Shown here: positions 11,416-22,828 of the stretch, piece after piece
Layout: each line of letters starts with the position of its first letter
How positions within the stretch are numbered: position 1 is the stretch's first letter
Origin: Apoda limacodes
Taxonomy: Eukaryota > Arthropoda > Insecta > Lepidoptera > Limacodidae
DNA length: 64,000 nucleotides
Reading direction: 5' to 3'
NCBI GenBank assembly: GCA_946406115.1
Contig: OX291548.1
Coordinates: 7,056,373-7,120,372 of the forward strand
Notes under the pieces: generated by a model
Told to the model about the DNA's origin: nothing
Databases searched by the model: none
Seen by the model: only the letters and a program-made list of their open reading frames with translations
Program-made: the position numbers and the translations under genes

Positions 11416-13269
11416 CGTCGCCATTCAAGTATTAAACCCCTATTATCTTTTCATACTTAATTATTATGTTTTTTTGCTTCATTTCTGTTCCTTTTTTCCA
11501 GAGCTTTTATTGAATTTATATTCATCATGTGTAACTTCATGAATGACAAAAAAATAGACATGTAAAAGAGCCTTAGTAACAAGCCTATTTGCAAATTTAA
11601 AATTTACTATTCTATTTTTAATATATGATATTTTTCGCTTTTTAAACGTTAAAAGCGATGTTCTCGTAGGATTGATGTATTCATCGTAGAAATTTATTTA
11701 AAAGCTTGTAATACTTACTATGTATGTAAACTCTTAGAAAAAGCAAAGTTATTCCTGTTACGTATTCAGAGGTGTTGAGCGACGTTGGTGGAACTTCTTG
11801 AAAGCATCATTGGACTTACTTACTTACTTTCTTTAAATACTGAACTTTGGATGTGATATGGTAGCGGCACAGGATTTGAAAACCTATAAATATTGTTAGA
11901 TGTGGCTTTACGTGGATTCCGCTTTTTATTTAAAAGCAGTTTTAAGATACGGTTTACGTGGATTTGACTTTTATTAATAAAATGTTTTATGGTATGGTTA
12001 AAACTGGATTTTACATTATTATTTCGGACAGAAATAGTTTACGGAAAATGAATCAAAATAAACCCATTAGGTAACAAGGCAAAAGTCTTACGAATTTTCG
12101 ATCAGATCACGTGACCTGACGCGAGTTTAAAATTTTTTACACATCGCAAAAAAGTGCACAACGCCGTTAAAGAAGTTTTCACTTCAGAAAGTATTTTACT
12201 AAATTCGAGTCGGTCTGTAATTTTAGATACCAAGAGTAATACTGACCTTACCTGTGCCTCCAAATTATGAATTAGTATCTAATATAGTTTTCAAAATATT
12301 TCAAGTTAAAGTGTCCTATTTTTTCACTGATTCTAACTTCTTCTGAAGTACTTGTAGCAATGATAGAAATTTAGTACTTCGTCCAGAAGGAAAAGGAAAA
12401 TAAAAAATATTTTGACTTGACGATATAATATTAAAAAATAAAATATAAATTTTACATAGATACGTACCTGATATCATTGTAATGATAGATTCACAGAATA
12501 GTGGCTATTATTTAGGAATGTAATTAATGTACATACCTATAACAAATTTATTGATGTGGCTATTCAATAATAAGAAAATTACATACTTGGCAAACGACAT
12601 GGAATGTCACAATTTTGTACGGTGTAAGAGATTGCGGTGCGAGGCTTGGCACGTATTTTATTACATTTTACTGTTTGTGATTGTAATTATTTTTCTAAAA
12701 TGCTATCCTTTTGTAATTTAAATCTTTTGAACAAAGGGCATGCATGTTATTCAAAAATACATTTATATAATAGATATTTTTCTTTATGGAATTATACAGA
12801 CTAGACTAAACAAGTTATCTAATAATTTCTACTAAAAAAATACGTAAAGTGTATGGCACTCGAAGGCATAAAAATTGAATTTGTTGGCAAATAGGTACAA
12901 TAGGTAAAATATTACATGGCATAATGTAAAAATCGCGACCACACTCCCATGTCCTCCTAGTTCACTGATATTGAAATTTTAAGTACTTATTTGTTTTAAC
13001 TTAAAGTGTATAAAAAAAACTAAATTAGTTTTCTTTATCAATGTCTTTGGAAAGTAATCTCTTAAAGATATAGCTAGAGGTACCTACTTCATTATTGTTT
13101 CCTTACTTTTCAAATAAGAAAGTTCAAATCTGTTTAAAAATATCTAACAAAATCCAAATCAGTGACACAGGCGGGTGAATAAACAATGTCTTTTTAAAAT
13201 AAACATTTTAACTGTTCTAATATTATAATCATATAATCCTCTCATCCTCTGTCTGTTACATTGTGATAC
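11416..13269. other. No gene seen
   Basis: AT-rich. A short open frame at 12,527-12,721 encodes a hydrophobic tail, but it has neither homology I recognise nor a codon pattern suggesting a gene. Confidence 0.45.
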
Positions 13270-14235
13270 TATTGATATTTTTTTTTTTTTATTTATTTTA
13301 TTCTTTAACAATATTTCAGTGATACATGTTTTATATCTGCCAAACTGCAAAACAGTTTGTCGGCAGCTGTTCTCGTTACACAGGTTACATGTTACAAGTA
13401 AGTAATTACATTAAATTACAAGTTAGTTAAATTCTAAATAGGTAATAACAATTAAATTATTTCGTTTAGATTTATGTCTTAGATTACACGTCTATATAAT
13501 CCAAGACATAAATTTAATATTATTGACAGTCAGTTTAATACCTCAGCCATAGTTAAAAAATATAAGTAAATATGTATACTATATTTTATCGATTTACAAA
13601 TTTATGTTGTATTTTGTTTTTTTTATTTACGGTTTAATTTATGTAACTTCATTGACATTTTGACATATAATATTTCCATAGGACACTTTTTAATTGATTT
13701 CTAGATTGAACGTGCCTTATCAAATCTGTTGACAATTCATTTATAAGTGTAGGTACTATGTATTGTCGTATCCTACTGCCATAAAAGTTTTGTATTTTTT
13801 TTAGACAAACGGGTTGGGTATTTATGTATTCGTTCTTTTATACATTCCCTGTTGTTGTATTGTCCCAGTAGTATTGTTAATTTTACTTTATGTTCAATGG
13901 GTAAAATTCTGCATATTTTAAAAAGTCGTTTGTAATCATTATTTAACTCTTTCTTTTTATTTTTATCTACTAATAATTTTAAAAGTCTGGTCTGTAATTT
14001 TTTTATTTTTTTGAGATAGCTTTTAAATGTGAGTCCATAAGCACCCAAACCGTATTCAATGACTGCATCTCCAAGAGAAAAATATCACTTGTACATTAGT
14101 TTCTTACTGACTACATATTTCAAACTACGTAATTTACATAATACCTACTAGGCGCAACTTATTGCAAACGGTTTCTACGTGCGACTCCCACGAGAAGCGG
14201 TTATCAATGGTAAGGCGCAGGTATTTGTATGCGGT
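13270..14235 (-). pseudogene. CR1-like LINE RT C-terminus and 3' tail, antisense
   Basis: On the minus strand, reading down from 14,235: AYKYLRLTIDNRFSWESHVE, typical of the RT thumb region; then GAYGLTFKSYLKKIKKLQTRL from 14,048; then a tail ending in a T-rich stretch at 13,270-13,290 (the poly(A) side on the minus strand). A hairpin CTGCCAAACTG..CAGTTTGTCGGCAG lies at about 13,337-13,366 in the 3' UTR. Frames are broken and no catalytic motif survives. Confidence 0.65.
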
Positions 14236-14589
14236 GACTTGCCACATGACTAAGTAACCAACCGACCGATAGCTTAGAACAACGTTTCAAGAATCATACC
14301 TAAACTAGAAGGGTTGTCAACTGACACATTTAGTAAATAAAATCAATAGATAGCTGATATCGATTTTTTTTATCTTTATATATATAATGCTAGTTCGTTA
14401 TAAAATTTTATTGACTTACCGTTCGATCAACATCATTATAATTTAGACGATTTTATGTTTTAAAGGTAAAATTAGTCTTAGTTTAAGAATATGTGTATAG
14501 TATTTGTAGAATTTAGACGTAATAAAAAATTTAACATTTTTGGAATTTAAATAAAAAATTGTAATTATAAAATTAGGTACAATATAATT

Positions 14590-14594
14590 GATAG
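14590..14594. repeat. Target-site duplication GATAG, left
   Basis: GATAG flanks the gypsy element here and at 19,068-19,072, a 5-bp duplication typical of Ty3/Gypsy insertion. Confidence 0.9.
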
Positions 14595-14726
14595 TGTTAT
14601 ATATGTAGCTATAACTAGGTAGCTATAGACGCGGCTGCGTCCGCAAAACGGTTACTTTAAAATAAACGCCAGTGCGTTGACAGCCGTCTTGACTTTCACT
14701 TGTGCCCCGTACTCACATACTTATCA
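14595..14726 (+). repeat. 5' LTR of the gypsy element
   Basis: 132 bp from TGTTATATATG to CATACTTATCA, identical base for base to 18,936-19,067. It contains a polyadenylation signal AATAAA at 14,661-14,666 and an internal direct repeat TAGCTATA. The element's promoter should lie here, but no TATA box is obvious. Confidence 0.97.
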
Positions 14727-14727
14727 G

Positions 14728-14740
14728 TGGCGACGACACC
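14728..14740 (+). promoter_or_regulatory. Primer-binding site
   Basis: TGGCGACGACACC begins one base after the LTR. TGG pairs with a tRNA 3' CCA end. The following bases fit a tRNA ending in TCGTCG, as I recall for a serine (GCU) tRNA; that identity is inference. Confidence 0.65.
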
Positions 14741-14768
14741 CACGCGGTTGTATAAAAAAAAAAACAAA

Positions 14769-15230
14769 ATGTCGGTTGCAAATTTCGCCGTTTTATCAAA
14801 TTTCGACCACAATGTTAACACTTGGAAGACCTTTAAGTGCAGATTGACACAATGGTTCATCGCCAACGACGTGACTGCAGAAAAGGACTCAACGGCGGTA
14901 AAGAAGCGGGCTATACTTCTCAGCGCACTCAGTGAGGATACGTACAAGCTCGCGGCGAATCTTGCATTGCCAAAGGAGTTGCAAAACGTGCCGTATGATG
15001 ACATCGTATCTCTCCTAGACACACATTTTACGCCCAAGCAGGTTGGGTTCAGCGAGCGTCATCAGTTTTATGCCGCTACCCAACTACCGATGGAGACGCC
15101 TTCACAGTGGGCCGCTAGGTTGCGGGGTTTGTCAGCTCAGTGCGCGTTTTTGAACGTTGAAGAAGCGTTGCGCGACCGGTTTATTATGGGCATGCTTCCA
15201 GGAGCCGAAAAGGAAAAAATGTATGTGTAG
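14769..15230 (+). pseudogene. Gypsy gag, N-terminal part, ends at in-frame TAG
   Basis: The start is the ATG at 14,769 (MSVANFAVLSNFDHN), just past the LTR and A-rich leader. An upstream in-frame extension into the LTR is not the real start. The 153 codons encode a retrotransposon capsid-type domain: NTWKTFKCRLTQWF, KKRAILLSALSEDTY and TPSQWAARLRGLS resemble insect gypsy gag. The TAG at 15,228-15,230 is followed in the same frame by ELSQLTLSKAVELAES, clearly the continuation of gag, so the stop cuts capsid from nucleocapsid. A CAG-to-TAG transition is the simplest explanation. Readthrough is possible, but this is not the usual gag/pol border. Confidence 0.88.
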
Positions 15231-16853
15231 GAGCTATCGCAGCTCACGTTGTCCAAGGCCGTGGAGCTAGCAGAGAGCCTACGCAGCGCGCGCGCCGCCG
15301 TGGCGAGCGCAGCGCGCGGCGTTGCCGACCAGCCGCCAGATCAGCTGTTCAAGATCAACCAGCGTCGCGACGCCGACCGTGGTCAAAAAGTAAAGTGCTC
15401 TGTGTGCGGTTATAATAATCATAAAACGGAATCGTGTCGTTTTGCTAATTATACGTGTAATAAGTGTAATACCAAGGGACATTTGCGCCGAATGTGCAAA
15501 AAATTGAATTTTGTTGCAAATGTGGTAGACGAGGGCGACGATGACGACGGTAAGTTATTTAATATTCGCTCAGTTAAAGGTGAACCATTGGTTGAGATGG
15601 TGTATGTTAATGGAAAGGAATTACGATTTGAAATCGATAGTGGTTCAGCGGTGACCGTCATTTCAGAAAGATCGTACAGGTTGCATTTCAAAAATCTTTC
15701 ATTAGGCACAACAACAAAAAAATTAGTTAGTTACACAGGCGAGGTACTGCGTTGTATAGGGTGTGTACGTATGTCAGTGTGTTGGTCCGGGCGCACGCGC
15801 GTCCTTGAAGTGTTCGTTGTGCGCGGTGACGGGCCGTCGTTGCTAGGTCGTGATTTTATTGCTAAGTTCGAGTTACAGATTAGTCCAATTCGCTATTGTG
15901 AACAAACAAATGACTTAGTTGAATCGTTACAATTTAGTTACCCTCGGTTGTTTTCAGGGCAATTAGGAAAATTTAATAAATACGAAGTTAAATTGACTTT
16001 GAAGGAAGGGACAAATCCCATATTTTGCAAAGCACGTCCCATAGCATTTGCGTTAAGGGACAAAGTTGAAAATGAGCTAGACCGGTTAGTCCAGTTAGGG
16101 GTGCTTCGACCGGTAAAACATTCAGAGTATGCGTCACCGATCGTACCGGTGTTAAAGCGAGACGGTTCTGTACGGATTTGCGCCGATTACTCAGTTAGTA
16201 TCAATAAACAGTTGGCTATTGATCAGTACCCGTTACCTACGACTAATGAACTGTTCTCTAAGCTAAGTGGGGGGACCGAGTTCACAAAATTAGATTTGTC
16301 AATGGCTTATAACCAGCTTTGTTTAGATAACGAGTCGCAAAAGGTAACGTGTGTCAACACGCATCGTGGGCTATTTGTCTATACGCGTCTCGTGTTCGGG
16401 CTCGCCTCCGCGCCGGCTATTTTTCAACGCGCAATGGAAAACCTACTGGCAGGCATCAACGGCGTGTTAGTCCTGCTTGATGACGTTTTAATTACAGCCC
16501 CTGATCGTAGCCAGCACCTAAATAGGTTGAACGAGGTTCTACAGAGGATGCACGACGCAGGGTTAACCTTGCAAAAGGAAAAATGTTCTTTTTTCTCCGA
16601 TGAAATCAGTTACCTTGGGTATGTGATTAATAAAGAGGGCCTAAAAAAATCGCCAGAGAAGGTGAAAGCAATTTTAAATGCACCGACACCAAAAAACATA
16701 AACCAATTGCAATCGTTTTTGGGCTTGGTAAATTATTACAGATGTTTCGTTCCAGAGGCATCTAGTATTCTGAATCCATTGTATGAACGTTTAAAAAAGG
16801 GCAGTAAATGGTGTTGGAGTGCTTCAGAAGATGACGCATTAAAAAAAAATTAA
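15231..16853 (+). pseudogene. Gypsy nucleocapsid, protease and reverse transcriptase
   Basis: Continues the gag frame. Two CCHC zinc knuckles come first (CSVCGYNNHKTESC near 15,396 and CNKCNTKGHLRRMC), then an aspartic protease with FEIDSGSAVTVIS near 15,627, then RT. RT motifs include KLDLSMAYNQL with the catalytic aspartate near 16,290 and VLVLLDDVLIT near 16,465-16,495. The box reads LLDD where Ty3/Gypsy RTs usually have Y or F first. Downstream are SDEISYLGYVINKEG and QSFLGLVNYYRCF of the RT connection. The frame ends at TAA 16,851-16,853 because a run of nine A puts the reader one base out. Capsid and pol share one frame with no gag/pol frameshift by design. Confidence 0.92.
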
Positions 16854-16860
16854 GAAAATT

Positions 16861-17071
16861 TTGGTTTCGGAACAAGTTCTAACGCATTTCGACCAGAATG
16901 CTAAGATAATTCTAACAGTGGACGCGTCGCCCAGCGGGTTAGGGGCAATTTTATCGCAAGTAGGTGAAGATGGTCAAGAAAAGCCAATTTCTTACGCTTC
17001 GCGTACTCTAAATAATGCAGAGCGTCGTTATTCTCAAATACAAAAGGAAGCTACGGCCATAATATTTCGGT
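16861..17071 (+). pseudogene. Gypsy RNase H, first half, in a shifted frame
   Basis: The coding sequence resumes one frame over directly after the A run. It includes ILTVDASPSGLGAIL (first RNase H aspartate) and SYASRTLNNAERRYSQIQKE (catalytic glutamate). Around 17,067-17,071 a T run one base short returns the reader to the original gag-pol frame, so the rest of the apparent frame to 17,217 is nonsense. Both lesions sit in homopolymers. Confidence 0.85.
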
Positions 17072-18887
17072 TCGGCGATTCCACCAGTATTTATACGGTA
17101 GATCGACACCTTTTGTACTGCGCACAGATCACAAGCCTTTGCTATCCATATTCGGCCCACACAAGGGAATACCAGAAGTCTCCGCAAATAGGTTGCAACG
17201 CTATGCTCTGTTTTTAAGTGGTTATAATTATACCATTGAATATATTAAAAGTGCATCTAACAGCGCAGATTATTTATCGCGCGCAAGCCTGCCCGAGATA
17301 ACGGACGTCGGTGCAGGTGCCGCAGTGACGGGGCCGCCACAACCCACGAACGAAGCGTGCGACCCCGCCACTTATGTATGCTTTGTTGTAGAAGGAGCGC
17401 TACCGGTAACTGTCCACGAATTACGGGACGCAACAAACAAGGATTGCGTTCTGACTAAAGTAATTCAATATATATACAAAGGATGGCCAAAAAAAGTCAC
17501 TAATATTGAATTAAAGCCATATCATTTGTGTAGGCTAGAACTGTCTTACGAAAATGGATGCGTCATGCGCGGCCATAAAGTAGTTATACCGGGGTCTTTG
17601 TGTGAACGAATTATGTCAGAGATGCATACTTCACACATAGGCATTGTTAAAACAAAAGCCGAAGCTCGCGCCCGTTTCTGGTTTCCCGGCATAGACGAAG
17701 CGATAGAACGTATGATAGGACAATGTGGAGTGTGTGTGCAGCTGCGACCATCGCCGCCCCGGGCACACATCTCCCCATGGCCCTATCCCCAGCAGGCTTT
17801 CTATAGGGTACATCTAGACTTTTTAGGCCCGATCAATGGACACATGTACCTAGTCATTGTAGATGCCTACACTAAATGGGTAGAGGTTTACGACATGAAT
17901 ACAACTAGTACCTCACCTGCGGTCATAGATAGGTTATATGATTTTATGTCTAGATTTGGCCTACCTCATACTATTGTAACAGATAACGGAACATCTTTTT
18001 GTTCACAAGAGTTTAATTATTTTTGCAACCTGAACGGTATATCACACATGACGTCACCTGCGTACCATCCTGCCAGCAATGGCCAAGCCGAGTCATTTGT
18101 TAAAATAATTAAACGTGGAATCCGCTCTAGTTTACAAACTAGTAAGAACGTAAGAGAAAGCAAATTGAAATTATTAAAGTATATTTTTGACTATCGTAAT
18201 TCCATTCATTCGTTCACCGGCACATCGCCAGCTCAGCTAGTGTTTGGCCACAAGCTGCGTTCCCGGCTCGACCTGCTGAGCCCGTCAATGCCACCATCAC
18301 CCTCGTCCGCCGCCCTGTCTGATCGTGTCCGTTCCAAACAGAGTTTGCAAACTGAAGTGCAAGGAGGGAAACAGAGATCATTTGCACTGGGACAATATGT
18401 TTGGTACAAAAAATATTTCAGTAACAACAAGTTTAATTGGGTTAAAGGAATTGTAAAAAAGGAGTTAGGGAAAATGATGTACCTAATAGAAAACTGTCAA
18501 ACTTCTGTTTGTGTTAAAAAACATAAAAACCAAATGTGGCATTATAAAGACTCGAATGTAAGCGATTTGATGCCGGGGTACGGCGTAGCAAATGCCTATG
18601 ATGGTAGTGACATAACGGATACCACCACAATGGAGGAGGGAGAAAACGACACAGCGCCGTCCACAGCCGCATCTCCGGAGCCCGTGGTGATGCCAGAAAA
18701 TTCGCCGTCACTGTCATCATCTCATGTCACCCTAACAAGAGGAGTTCGTCGGCCACCTTCAGAGGATGACGATGATTTCTTTGACATGGAGAACACTGAA
18801 GACATAGAGGCCGCCGAGGAGAAACCTGTGCTCCCGGAAAGGTCCAAACGTGTTCGACCCTGTGTCAACTATCATCCATTTTTGTGA
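17072..18887 (+). pseudogene. Gypsy RNase H end and integrase
   Basis: Back in the original frame, this reads the RTDHKPLLSIFGPH block of RNase H, ANRLQRYALFLSGYNY, and then integrase. The integrase has an HHCC zinc-binding region (HTSHIG...CGVC, about 17,625-17,745) and a DDE core with HLDFLGPINGHMYLVIVDAY (about 17,810), VTDNGTSF (about 17,975) and NGQAESF (about 18,080), so all three catalytic acids are present. A linker and acidic tail end NYHPFL at 18,887. No chromodomain and no env follow. The piece is open for 582 codons from 17,139. Confidence 0.94.
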
Positions 18888-18925
18888 TATGTCATGTTAG
18901 AATTAAGTATGTAGTCCAAATTGTT

Positions 18926-18935
18926 AGGGGAGGGT
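18926..18935 (+). other. Polypurine tract
   Basis: AGGGGAGGGT abuts the 3' LTR and is the expected plus-strand primer site for the gypsy element. Confidence 0.85.
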
Positions 18936-19067
18936 TGTTATATATGTAGCTATAACTAGGTAGCTATAGACGCGGCTGCGTCCGCAAAACGGTTACTTTA
19001 AAATAAACGCCAGTGCGTTGACAGCCGTCTTGACTTTCACTTGTGCCCCGTACTCACATACTTATCA
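18936..19067 (+). repeat. 3' LTR of the gypsy element
   Basis: 132 bp, identical to the 5' LTR. AATAAA lies at 19,002-19,007. GATAG at 19,068-19,072 completes the target duplication. Confidence 0.97.
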
Positions 19068-19072
19068 GATAG

Positions 19073-21129
19073 CTTATAAGTTGTTGGCTGTTTAAATATA
19101 CAAACATTATAAACATGTTAAAAATACTAGGTAGGCTTTACTAACAGAAAAAAAATATAGGAGACAATAATAGTTCAAAAACTTTAAGTAAACCATGTTT
19201 TTTTTTATCTTATATAGGTATTTCTTACTTTTGAGGTATGGAACGGAACCCTAAAAACTACAAATAAATGCATCTCTAGCTCCAATAGGCTCAAGAAACC
19301 TGCCAGAAAGTTCTTGCCTTGTACAAATGTAAAAAAATAACTCAAGTCAATTACGAGTTTTCGACTTGCACTTGACCGGTATTTTTCTTGTTCTTATCAA
19401 TTTTGGTTGAAAGTACCTATTAACTTCTTTTGAGAAGTTGTTATAATAGGTCCGAAAATCGAAATCAATAATTTTGTGTTTTCTTTACCAAGACTTTTAA
19501 TTAGGCACTGTGATTTCTTTCAGGTTTGTAAATACAAGGGTTCAAAAGTTAGACGTGGGGAAACAAAAAAATCTACACAGTTGAACTACAACAAAAAAGA
19601 TCTTCGATGAGTTCAGCGGTTGAACTAATTAGGTGTAGGTACCTTCTAGTGGGAACGTAGAATTTTAAAACTTTAAAGGCTAATAACTCGTGTAGTATGC
19701 ACTTTTTATTTAAACAATATTTAACTATTAAATATTGATTAAAAACTCTTAATACATTTTCAAATTATCCAATGGTACCCGACACGATAGAGTGTGTCAA
19801 GAAAAATATTTTTGTCCCTCAGTTCAATGTATGGAGCTACCCCTAAATATTTTTTCTTAATTTCATTACAAATCTGTGTGGCGGTTCACATAAGACTTTC
19901 CTGAAAAATTTCATCACAATATACATATGCAAAGATAGCAGAATTAAAACGCTGTAATATACGGATAGACGGACGGACATGATGGATTTATAAGGGACAT
20001 TTGCCATTTGGCTATGGAACCCTATCAAAGATCTCTGATTTTATTTGCATTCAATAGGAAGGTTCCAATAATATAATTTTTAATATAGTAAATTATTTAT
20101 TTATGTGTATACATTAATATATGCATGTTTATATGTATCGTGGTTGGGGTAAACAGAAGGGGGCGCTGAGATTTTTTTTTTCCTTGCGCCCCCTCTTAGT
20201 TACTCTTACCTGTATCATTATTATTGTTGGTACTGTAGAGGTTACGACCTCTTGTTAAGTGTAAAGGAAGTAAATATGCTAGCGAACGTTTTCACGCAGC
20301 AAATACTTTTTTATTATTTTATTATTTTTATATTGATTGACATTTCAGTGTCGATAAATTTGGAGGGTCGATTCCTGTCTCTATCAGGGAGCCCTAGAAT
20401 TTGTAGAATGGCCTAATATTGCCAGTAGATTTAGGATAAGATACTTCAGTATCCAAAATGCACTAAGCATCGCCACCATTGCGATTAAATGTAGATATTA
20501 CCCAATGTACCGACACGACGACCCGAGGCCTATTGAAGGATGGCCTTATGAAAGAAGACGTACTGCAGATAAGTTTAAAATTGTATAATAAATCTCCTCG
20601 GTAGTAGATGAGTCTAAAGGATGTATACTCTTGTGGCGATTGAAAAGAACATCTGAATACATAAAAGAACTCCCGATGTCGTCTTTTTTATTAGCAGAGA
20701 TCCCGATACCTAATAAGAAATAGGTAGAAGCAGCTTCTTTACGCCCCCGCACGCTGCAGTACCTACATTTTTTAAGATTAACCTGCCTATTGTAATTATT
20801 TAGCCAGCTTAAGATAAAAAAATATAGGTATTTACCTGTCAAGATCTTTTGGGTATGTAAAAAAGGAAATTTCCTTTTTTTAAAAAGAATTGTTCATACA
20901 CACAGTAGGTACATGTATTTGGCATTTCTAAAAGGCTTTGCACTAATCGATAGCAAACGCTAAAAGAACTATTATTTTAATCGCTCGCACTCGCTGAGCC
21001 AGTTGAAAACGGTTTATACTCGAGCGGGCGTCGGTCCTCGCCCCGCGCGCCGTGTCAGTGACAGGCCGCGCACACATACCCGTGTTTGTAGTAGTGCTCT
21101 CGCTAGAGCCGCTTGTTTGAAGCTATCAG
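19073..21129. other. Unassigned DNA with short repeats
   Basis: No gene recognised. 19,424-19,640 resembles 28,835-29,010 (both have AATAGGTCCGAAAAT and TGTTTTCTTTAC), so it is a dispersed repeat. 19,975-20,030 carries GGACGGACATGATGG and GGAACCCTA, a repeat tail. AGGGGGCGC and GCGCCCCCT near 20,158-20,195 form a 9-bp stem. 20,995-21,090 is a CpG-dense island of unknown origin. Confidence 0.45.
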
Positions 21130-22144
21130 TCTGTTGGTTATTTGGTCCTGTGGACTTGTTCTAGCTTACTACATTGACAATATTTTTTACATGCATGGAG
21201 ACATTCACAAGAATGTCCTTTTAGCGACACTTCAATATTTTTAGTTTTATAATATGGTGAGTGTATTATCATATATTTTGTCTTATTTATATTTAAAATT
21301 ATGCCGTTATCATGTGCCCACCGTGTTATATTGTCTAGATCAGTTTGCATTGCATTTTGCACATTTAATACACTTTTGTCACTATACAATAAGCATGTAT
21401 CATCAGCATACATAAAAACGCTACAATTGTTCACAACATTAGGCATGCTATTTACGTGCATTATATAACCAATGGGTCCGTAAACAGAACCGGTTGGCAC
21501 ACCGTACTTAACGGTTTCTTTTGTACTATCATTTCCACATATTTTTACTCTTAAGGTTCTACCCTCTAAATATGTTTTAAACCATTGGTTCATTGGTCCT
21601 GTACACCACACTCAGACATAGCCTGCAACAAGCCACGATGGTCGATGGTATTGAATGCCTTTTTAAAATTTATAAATAAAACCACAGCAAGTTTTTTATT
21701 ATTGAGTGCACTGTTCACTTCGTCTGTGAAACTTTCCAAAGCTGTGGCAGTGCTTCTAGAAGGCCTAAATCCGTATTGAACGTCCGTCAAAATATTATTC
21801 GTTTCTAAAAAAGATACTAAGTGGTTAACTATGACTTTTTCTACAATTTTATTAATTGTGTTCAATATAGAGATAGGTCTATAATTTGAGTAGTTAAGAT
21901 GTGATTCTTGTTTATACAATGGTCTAATAACCGACACTTTTAACTCTTTAGGATAGACTCCTTTTTTTATGCACATATTAATAAAATAAAATGCGACTAA
22001 TTTTTTCTTTTATTGCTTTTAGATCTTTCATTCTTATACCATCGGAAACTGGCGACTTGTTGCAATCAAGTTTTTCTATTATCTGAAGTACATCTTTGGG
22101 TAAAACGGGTTTAAACCTTAAACTAACATTACATTCTTCATTCT
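21130..22144 (-). pseudogene. CR1-like LINE reverse transcriptase, antisense
   Basis: The minus strand encodes an RT palm in two frames. From about 22,143 it reads VLQIIEKLDCNKSPVSDGIR, then (21,976-21,590) VSVIRPLYKQ, NYRPISILNTINKIVEKVI, DVQYGFRPSRSTATAL and LAVVLFINFKKAFNTIDH. After a frameshift near 21,600 come QWFKTYLEGRTLRV, VKYGVPTGSVYGPIGYI and CSVFMYADDTCLLYS (21,611-21,138). Motif C (YADD) is intact. Motif A reads FINFKKAFN where F-x-D is expected, so the catalytic aspartate is lost. The copy is truncated at both ends: upstream it stops against the Helitron-like remnant at about 22,145. Confidence 0.82.
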
Positions 22145-22149
22145 TTTTC

Positions 22150-22828
22150 TTCATTCTTCATTCTCATTCAGACGAGAGAGAGAACCGCTTGAGCTCACAG
22201 CGCACCCGCACGGCTGCTTCTCGGTCGCTGGAGACCAGTGTAGAAAGAGAGCAACGACTAACAGCCGATCGTGAACGCCATACGTTGTCGCGAGTCTCAG
22301 AGACGTTTACGGAAAGAGAGAACTGCTTGAGCTCACAGCTCGCGGTCGCTGGAAACCAGTCAAGACCGAGAGGCACGTCTAACAGCTGATCGGGAACGCC
22401 ATACGTTGTCTCGGCTCTTAGAAAATAGTGAGCAAAGGAATGCGCGATTGAGCGCTGATAGTAAGCGCCATTTATTATCATATGCCTCACAAACTTTTAC
22501 CCAACGTGAGGAACGCTTTAGTAACGCTCGAGATCGTCGAAATGGTTAGAGCTTTGGAAAGGGATGATCAACACTAGCAACGATTAGATATAGTTAGCCA
22601 GCGAAAACTATGAACGTATGCGTCAGGATCGTGAGTATTTATTACTAAGAGAAAGAGAGAGAATACATGAAATACGACAACATGAAACTGTATCTACGAT
22701 TTATGCATTAATCCAAAGTTTGTATTGTTGTTTTAATTATTTTTTGCTGTATAACCGTTAACCGCGTGATAAAATTTAATACATTGTGTATTTAATACGC
22801 GCGGACGCAGTCGCGGGCAACAGCTAGT
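22150..22828 (+). pseudogene. Helitron-like remnant with arginine-rich repeats
   Basis: The plus strand encodes about five imperfect repeats of roughly 24 residues, consensus near RExRLSADRERHxLSRxxE (for example SVEREQRLTADRERHTLSR and REARLTADRERHTLSRLLEN). Stops and a frameshift near 22,350 break the frame. Such repeats occur in N-terminal parts of arthropod Helitron helicase-like proteins (recollection). The block ends at 22,828 with an imperfect CGC(G)GAC-GCA-GTCGCG stem followed by CAACAGCTAG and T, which fits a Helitron 3' end (hairpin plus CTAG before T). No Rep or helicase motif is visible. Confidence 0.5.

Larger units (their letters stand above)
14595..19067 (+). mobile_element. 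Ty3/Gypsy LTR retrotransposon, complete, recent
   Basis: A full-length 4,473-bp element with identical 132-bp LTRs, a flanking GATAG duplication, a primer-binding site directly after the 5' LTR, a polypurine tract directly before the 3' LTR, and gag, protease, RT, RNase H and integrase in one frame (gag-pol 14,769-18,887). There is no env frame. LTR identity implies a recent insertion, yet gag-pol contains an in-frame TAG (15,228-15,230) and two compensating single-base indels in homopolymers (near 16,842-16,850 and 17,067-17,071). It resembles the gypsy proteins often annotated as K02A2.6-like in insect genomes (family memory). Confidence 0.97.

Noticed and set aside
14700..14768. Upstream extension of the gag frame into the 5' LTR
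   Set aside because: It covers LTR, primer site and an A-rich leader. The ATG at 14,769 starts the recognisable gag sequence.
16842..16850. A9 run as a programmed frameshift site in gypsy pol
   Set aside because: It lies inside RNase H/RT connection, not at a gag/pol border, and is undone by a second homopolymer indel about 220 bp later. Mutation or consensus error is simpler.
22164..22490. 108-codon minus-strand frame
   Set aside because: Shadow of the plus-strand arginine-rich repeats, whose periodicity is clear only on the plus strand.
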